Assembly: GCA_032209605.1 (NCBI GenBank)
Contig: JASFXZ010000027.1
Coordinates: forward strand, 8,761,372 to 8,825,371
Source: Mactromeris polynyma
Taxonomy: Eukaryota; Mollusca; Bivalvia; Venerida; Mactridae
DNA length: 64,000 nucleotides
Direction: 5' to 3'
This document shows, piece by piece, positions 35,740 through 64,000 of this stretch. How positions within the stretch are numbered: position 1 is the stretch's first letter; each line of letters starts with the position of its first letter. A model generated the notes under the pieces. It saw nothing but the letters and a program-made list of their open reading frames with translations, searched no databases and had not been told where the DNA came from. The position numbers were made by a program, and so were the translations under genes.

Positions 35740-37930
35740 ACAGAATACTGCACTGACGAACACATATTAAACAGAGGATTCTGCACTGATGACCACATAT
35801 TAAACAGAGGATTCTGCACTGATAAACACATATTGAACAGACTTACAGAGGATACTGTACTGATAAACACATATTGAACAGAGGATACTGCACTGATAAA
35901 CACATATTGAACATATGATTCTGCACTGACAAACGCATACTGAACAGAGGATACTGCACTGATCAACATATATTGGACAGAGGATACTGCACTGATCAAC
36001 ACATATTGGACAGAGGACCCTGCACTGATAAACACATATTGAACATATGATTCTGCACTGATTAACACATACTGAACAGAGAATACTGCACTGAAAAACA
36101 CATATTGAACAGAGTATACTGCACTGATAAACACATATTGAACATATGATTCTGCACTGATTAACACATACTGAACAGAGTATACTGCACTGATAAACAC
36201 ATATTGAACAGAGTATACTGCACTGATAAACACATATTGAACAGAGGATACTGCACTGATAAACACATATTGAACAGAGTATACTGCACTGATAAACACA
36301 TATTGAACAGAGTATACTGCACTGATAAACACATATTGAACAGAGGATACTGCACTGATAAACACATATTGAACAGAGGATACTGCACTGATAAACACAT
36401 ATTGAACAGAGGATACTGCACTGATAAACACATATTGAACAGAGGATTCTGCACTGATAAACACATATTGAACAGAGGATACTGTAGTCTGTACTGATAA
36501 ACACATATTGAACAGAGGTGATGTACTGATAAACACATAATGAACAGAGGATACTGTACTGATAAACACATATTCAACAGAGGATACTGTTCTGATAAAC
36601 ACTTATTGAACATATGATTCTGCACTGATAAACACATATTGAACAGCGGCTACTGTATTGATAAACACATATTGAACAGAGGATACTGTACTGATAAACA
36701 CATATTGAACAGAGGATACTGCACTGATAAACACATATTGGACAGAGGATTGCACTGATAAATGCATATTGGACAGAGGATTGCACTGATAAACACATAT
36801 TGGACAGAGGATTGCACTGATAAATGCATATTGGACAGAGGATTGCACTGATAAATGCATATTGGACAGAGGATTGCACTAATAAACACATATTGGACAG
36901 AGGATTGCACTGATAAACACATATTGGACAGAGGATTGCACTGATAAATGCATATTGGACAGAGGATTGCACTAATAAACACATATTGGACAGAGGATTG
37001 CACTAATAAACACATATTGAACAGAGGATTCTGCACTGATAAACACATATTGAACAGAGGATACTGTAGTCTGTACTGATAAACACATATTGAACAGAGG
37101 TGATGTACTGATAAACACATAATGAACAGAGGATACTGTACTGATAAACACATATTGAACGGAGGATTCTGCACTGATAAACACATATTGAACAGAGGAT
37201 ACTGTAGTCTGTACTGATAAACACATATTGAACAGAGGTGATGTACTGATAAACACATAATGAACAGGGGATACTGTACTGATAAACACATATTCAACAG
37301 AGGATACTGTTCTGATAAACACTTATTGAACATATGATTCTGCACTGATAAACACATATTGAACAGCGGCTACTGTATTGATAAACACATATTGAACAGA
37401 GGATACTGTACTGATAAACACATATTGAACAGAGGATACTGCACTGATAAACACATATTGAACAGAGGATTGTACTGATAAATGCATATTGGACAGAGGA
37501 TTGCACTGATAAACACATATTGGACAGATGATTGCACTGATAAATGCATATTTGACAGAGGATTGCACTAATAAACACATATTGGACAGAGGATTGCACT
37601 GATAAATGCATATTGGACAGAGGATTGCACTGATAAATGCATATTGGACAGAGGATTGCACTAATAAACACATATTGAACAGAGGATTGTACTGATAAAT
37701 GCATATTGGACAGAGGATTGCACTGATAAACACATATTGGACAGAGGATTGTACTGATAAATGCATATTGGACAGAGGATTGCACTGATAAACACAAATT
37801 TGAAAGAGGATTGCACTGATAAACACATATTGGACAGAGGATATTGTACTGATAAACACATATTGGACAGTGGATACTGCTCTGATAAACACATATTGGA
37901 AAGAGGATTCTGCATTGATAACAGATAATG
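35740..37930 (+). repeat. 31-33-bp minisatellite with block duplications
   Basis: Roughly 65-70 units built around CACTGATAAACACATATTGA and ACAGAGGATACTG, with 33-bp and 31-bp variants (GAGGATACTGCACTG against GAGGATTGCACTG). The 31-bp variant dominates 36730-37020 and 37470-37830. A distinctive block starting ACTGTAGTCTGTACTGATAA at 36481 recurs at 37201 (exactly 720 bp later), and a shorter copy starts at 37062. Long open frames on both strands here come from the repeat and are not genes. Confidence 0.96.
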
Positions 37931-37954
37931 TGTAACTGATAAACAGTCAAATGA

Positions 37955-60799
<22,845 letters not shown>

Positions 60800-61963
60800 G
60801 TAAGTTATTGTGGACTGTTATACAGATCATACCTTGGAGAGTAGAAATGTTACACAATACATCATCAACATTTTACCTTCCTCTTGTCTGTCTCTCACAC
60901 ACATGAAAATGCTTTTTTAGTCTCAGAAAACGTATTAGAATGATGTTATTAGTTGTTCGGTAGAACAACTAGTTCTATGGCAATTTTCGATAGTCGCATC
61001 GCCTTAATACGGTAGTGACACAAGAATAGCAGGTAAGTGAATCAGTTAAAACTAGGTCAACATCTGAGCATTACTCATCACTGGTAGAAATATTTACTGC
61101 GCATTAAATTTAATGGTTCAACATTCATGAACAATATTGGTTTGTACCTTCTGTGAATCTGTTGAGTACAAAACCAGAGTTCAATACCAAACAACTTTAG
61201 TGCTTTCAGCGCTTTGATATATTACTTGCTAACTCAGGTTAGATAAAAGATTTGAAATCTACCAATCAGCGCATAACTATATTGTCTTGTGGCCAATCTC
61301 CTGTCTCATTGCTGATTGTAAGATTTGCTTGTTCATGTCTGATTATATGCAATTTTATTATTAAAAATTGTACAATGAGAAAAATTGATAGACGTTTGAT
61401 GAACATAATTATTTAGTTATACTATTTCATTGCTCGTCTAGGAATAGAGATGTAAGAAACTTATACCCATTTCCTGCATACCACAGTATTTCGTGGTAAA
61501 TTTTGATGTTTGAAGTGTGATTTCTGCGGGGGAAAGAGGTCAGGTGTGAAAAGCATTAGACTCCTTTTACTATATATACATATACGATGTATGGGATAAA
61601 GGGAGAGAACTCGTGACAATCTCCTGTGATGTATACATATGTATTGCCCATTATTGTAAAATCTCATAAGGTTGCCGTATCTATACTTTAATAATATGTA
61701 TCTAAAGTAGAGAAAATAAAATACAGTTCTTTGTCCATAGAAAAAATAACAGAAATAATAGACAGTTTAAAGAACACACTGTATTGTAGAGGCATTGAAT
61801 ATATTCAGCTATCACGAAGAAACAAATATTTATTGTTTAACATATAAAAAAGTAAATACTGCTACATATTGCATAAACTAAAGAACACACATAAACATAG
61901 GGAAACTTTGGTTGCTATGGTTGCAACTATACTCATTGTCCATTACATATTGCCTTTGATGTA
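60800..61963. other. DUS2 intron 3 region: nothing identified
   Basis: No DUS2 exon 4 candidate and no repeat I can define. An AATAAA on the minus strand at 61829-61834 could serve the neighbouring minus-strand gene. Confidence 0.45.
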
Positions 61964-61969
61964 TTTATT
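61964..61969 (-). terminator. Candidate poly(A) signal for the FABP-like gene
   Basis: TTTATT on the plus strand, AATAAA on the minus, about 25 bp after the TAA stop. A second one is at 61829-61834. Confidence 0.4.
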
Positions 61970-61993
61970 CATGAAGGGTCATGTATGATTGTG

Positions 61994-62430
61994 TTAGGTC
62001 TGTTTTTCCCTTTCATATGTTCTTGTTCCCCTCACCTCCTTTCCATCATTGTCAGTCACCTTGTACACCTGAAAATATATGTATACTATGTAGTGGTTTT
62101 ATCCTTTGCGTCAATATTCTAATATTTGCTTTTGCAAGTAATTTTTCATTCGGTAAGTGCCTCACCTCTGATGTCTGGTGAAAAATATGGAATAATATCG
62201 AAAAGTTTATTAATAGAGAAGAAAAGAAATCTTTGGTTGATGTAGAGTTTGCATTATGAATAAGCCTGATGTTTATCTGGTACTCAGTTATCTCCCTTAT
62301 TGTCATACTGTACCTGTATTAACTCCCCTTTCTCGTTGATATGATGTTCTATGGCATGGGGAAGATGTCGACTTGTGTCTTCTGGAGTTATCTTTTGTAT
62401 CAGTTTGCCGTCTTCCCACAAAGTCAATAT
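61994..62430 (-). CDS. Probable fatty-acid-binding-protein-like gene, last two exons
   Basis: Two short minus-strand exons, 62430-62314 and 62068-61994, join in phase 0. The first lies between ATCTTTAG and ATACAG|GTACAG and reads ILTLWEDGKLIQKITPEDTS and RHLPHAIEHHINEKGELIQ. The second follows TATTTTCAG and reads VYKVTDNDGKEVRGTRTYER then EKQT and TAA. The alternating beta-strand pattern and the end GTRTYERE resemble the last strands of intracellular lipid-binding proteins, which end in T-R-x-Y-E/K-x and have a short final exon. These bind fatty acids or related lipids in the cytosol. Upstream exons are not seen before 64000. The family call is moderate; that these are real exons is likelier. 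The gene runs antisense to DUS2. Confidence 0.55.
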
Positions 62431-62599
62431 CTAAAGATAGATGAAGATATTATCATTAAGCTTGTCCACATAAAATACTAGCTCCTAAATTAAAAATAAA
62501 AATGTTTGCTTTTTTGTATTTGCGTTTATTTATCGTCTCCACAGGTTTCCCATATGGGAGACGCCTCCAGAAGAATGTTAGTCATTTTAGATTTTTGGA

Positions 62600-62805
62600 G
62601 GATAGTGCATGATACAGAAGATGCCCCAGTTCCAGAAGCACCCTTGGTTCTTTTACGTGCTCAATGTAAAGCATTGTACACAAGACCTCGATTTTTGTCT
62701 CATCCGAAAGACTATTAGTACTATTAGTGGTGGAGCGGGGGAGCGAACTTGCGCCCCCTTGATAACTAGTCCAACGCATTACCACTGCACCACGAATCCG
62801 CTCTA
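62600..62805 (-). mobile_element. tRNA-derived SINE, minus orientation
   Basis: Reversed, it begins with an A box (GGATTCGTGGTGCAGTGGTA) and a B-box-like AAGTTCGCTCCCC. It continues with TTTCGGATGAGAC and GCACGTAAAAGAACC, a motif pair seen in several invertebrate SINE families. Its body differs from the SINEs at 16040 and 38440. Confidence 0.7.
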
Positions 62806-63023
62806 AGAATGTTTGCATGTACACTAATCAATATATAGTGGCTTAGACATCATTCAGATGTTCATCGCCAGAAAGCAGATTAAGCACAACACACAAAATT
62901 CATGTGATAATTGATTTGTGATTGTCATCATGGTGTAAACATTTCTCAAAATTGATCAAAGCCTGTGATGTAGGAATACATCTGGTGCACATACATTGTA
63001 GTTGATACTGTAACTATATAGAA

Positions 63024-63037
63024 CCCCCCCCCCCCCC
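63024..63037 (+). repeat. Poly(C) tract of 14
   Basis: Fourteen consecutive C. Length is likely polymorphic or error-prone in sequencing. Confidence 0.9.
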
Positions 63038-63121
63038 AAGATTGTAACACTTATGTTTTCTCTCTCTGTTGACAATTGCTCAAGGCACCAAATATATTCT
63101 GAAACCTTAAGATGCTTTGAA

Positions 63122-63745
63122 GGTACACACTTGTGGACGTACACACTTGTGGAGGTTTCATAGTGTTTCCACACTTGTGGAGGTTTCATAGTGTTGCCAC
63201 ACTTGTGGAGGTTTCATAGTGTTTCCACACTTGTGGAGGTTTCATAGTGTTGCCGCACTTGTGGAGGTTTCATAGTGTTTCCACACTTGTGGAGGTTTGA
63301 TAGTGTTGCCACACTTGTGGAGGTTTGATAGTATTGCCACACTTGTGGAGGTTTGATAGTGTTGCCACACTTGTGGAGGTTTGATAGTGTTGCCACACTT
63401 GTGGGGGTTTCATAGTGTTGCCACACTTGTGGAGGTTTCATAGTGTTGCCACACTTGTGGAGGTTTCATAGTGTTGCCACACTTGTGGAGGTTTCATAGT
63501 GTTTCCACACTAGTGGAGGTTTGATAGTGTTGCCACACTTGTGGAGGTTTCATAGTGTTGCCACACTTGTGGAGGTTTCATAGTGTTGCCACACTTGTGG
63601 AGGTTTGATAGTGTTGCCACACTTGTGGAGGTTTGATAGTGTTGCCACACTTGTGGAGGTTTGATAGTGTTGCCACACTTTCGGAGGTTCGATAGTGTTA
63701 CCACACTTGTGGAGGTTTGATAGTGTTGCCACACTTTTTGAGGTT
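63122..63745 (+). repeat. 28-bp minisatellite, about 22 copies
   Basis: Units are CCACACTTGTGGAGGTTTCA and TAGTGTTG with T/G (TTTCATAG/TTTGATAG) and GCC/TCC variants. Each unit has the short palindrome CCACACTTGTGG. Open frames on the minus strand here are repeat artefacts. Confidence 0.96.
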
Positions 63746-64000
63746 TGATGACCGGCACTTGCATGTCCTACATAGATACACTTAGGGGTCAAACTTAACT
63801 GTCAAGTTGACAATTGTTGTTGGTACCAGTATAGTAACAATGTATTGGAAAGTTGTACAATTAAGTGCACTAAGTGGGTACTTGTCTTCGTTTTGTTACA
63901 AGTTTATGTGACTTAGTTCTCTCAGTATATTTGTATAAATACATGATCCAACTTGTACGTTATGTATTAGTTCTGTGATCTGATCCTGCTGGTGGAGCAT

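Noticed and set aside
63214..63792. Minus-strand frames with KPPQVWQHY-type repeats
   Set aside because: 28-bp minisatellite read through; no splice or promoter context.

Overview
This is metazoan nuclear DNA: AT-rich, with multi-exon genes, GT-AG introns and dense mobile elements and minisatellites. Several tRNA-derived SINEs end in an 'ACTGAAATA..GGCGTTAAAC' type tail that I associate with molluscs, and the non-autonomous elements resemble those of bivalves. A bivalve or other lophotrochozoan is my best guess; that is inference.

Layout. (1) 439-10827, + strand: the 3' five exons of a giant zinc-finger/homeobox transcription factor (ZFHX3/4 - zfh2 family), with four homeodomains and 16 C2H2-like fingers in view, followed by about 4.9 kb of AU-rich sequence that may be its 3' UTR. 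(2) 15.8-19.2 kb: SINEs and a TIR element. (3) 19522-22392, - strand: a complete four-exon cytidine deaminase of 145 aa. (4) 22.8-27.9 kb: a TIR element, a 29-bp minisatellite and a SINE. (5) 27935-33800: a hAT DNA transposon with matching ends. Its single minus-strand gene can be assembled from four exons, all in phase, into 1088 residues: a 2A-like peptide, an OTU cysteine-protease domain and a full hAT transposase. (6) 35.7-37.9 kb: a 33-bp minisatellite. (7) 38102-60799, + strand: the first three coding exons of a tRNA-dihydrouridine synthase (DUS2). Its 21-kb second intron holds two very large satellites (7.9 kb and 5.4 kb), a perfect 13-copy array, a foldback element and two members of one MITE family. 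(8) 61994-62430, - strand: the last two exons of a probable fatty-acid-binding-protein-like gene, antisense within the DUS2 locus. (9) 63.1-63.7 kb: a 28-bp minisatellite.

The genes are unrelated housekeeping or developmental loci and form no pathway. What unifies the window is repeat biology: about ten unrelated tandem-repeat families, most of them in introns or beside exons (one includes a splice donor). The strongest candidate for something undescribed is the 2A-OTU-hAT transposon gene.

Exon boundaries come from GT/AG signals, phase agreement and remembered family sequence. No transcript data or database search was available.
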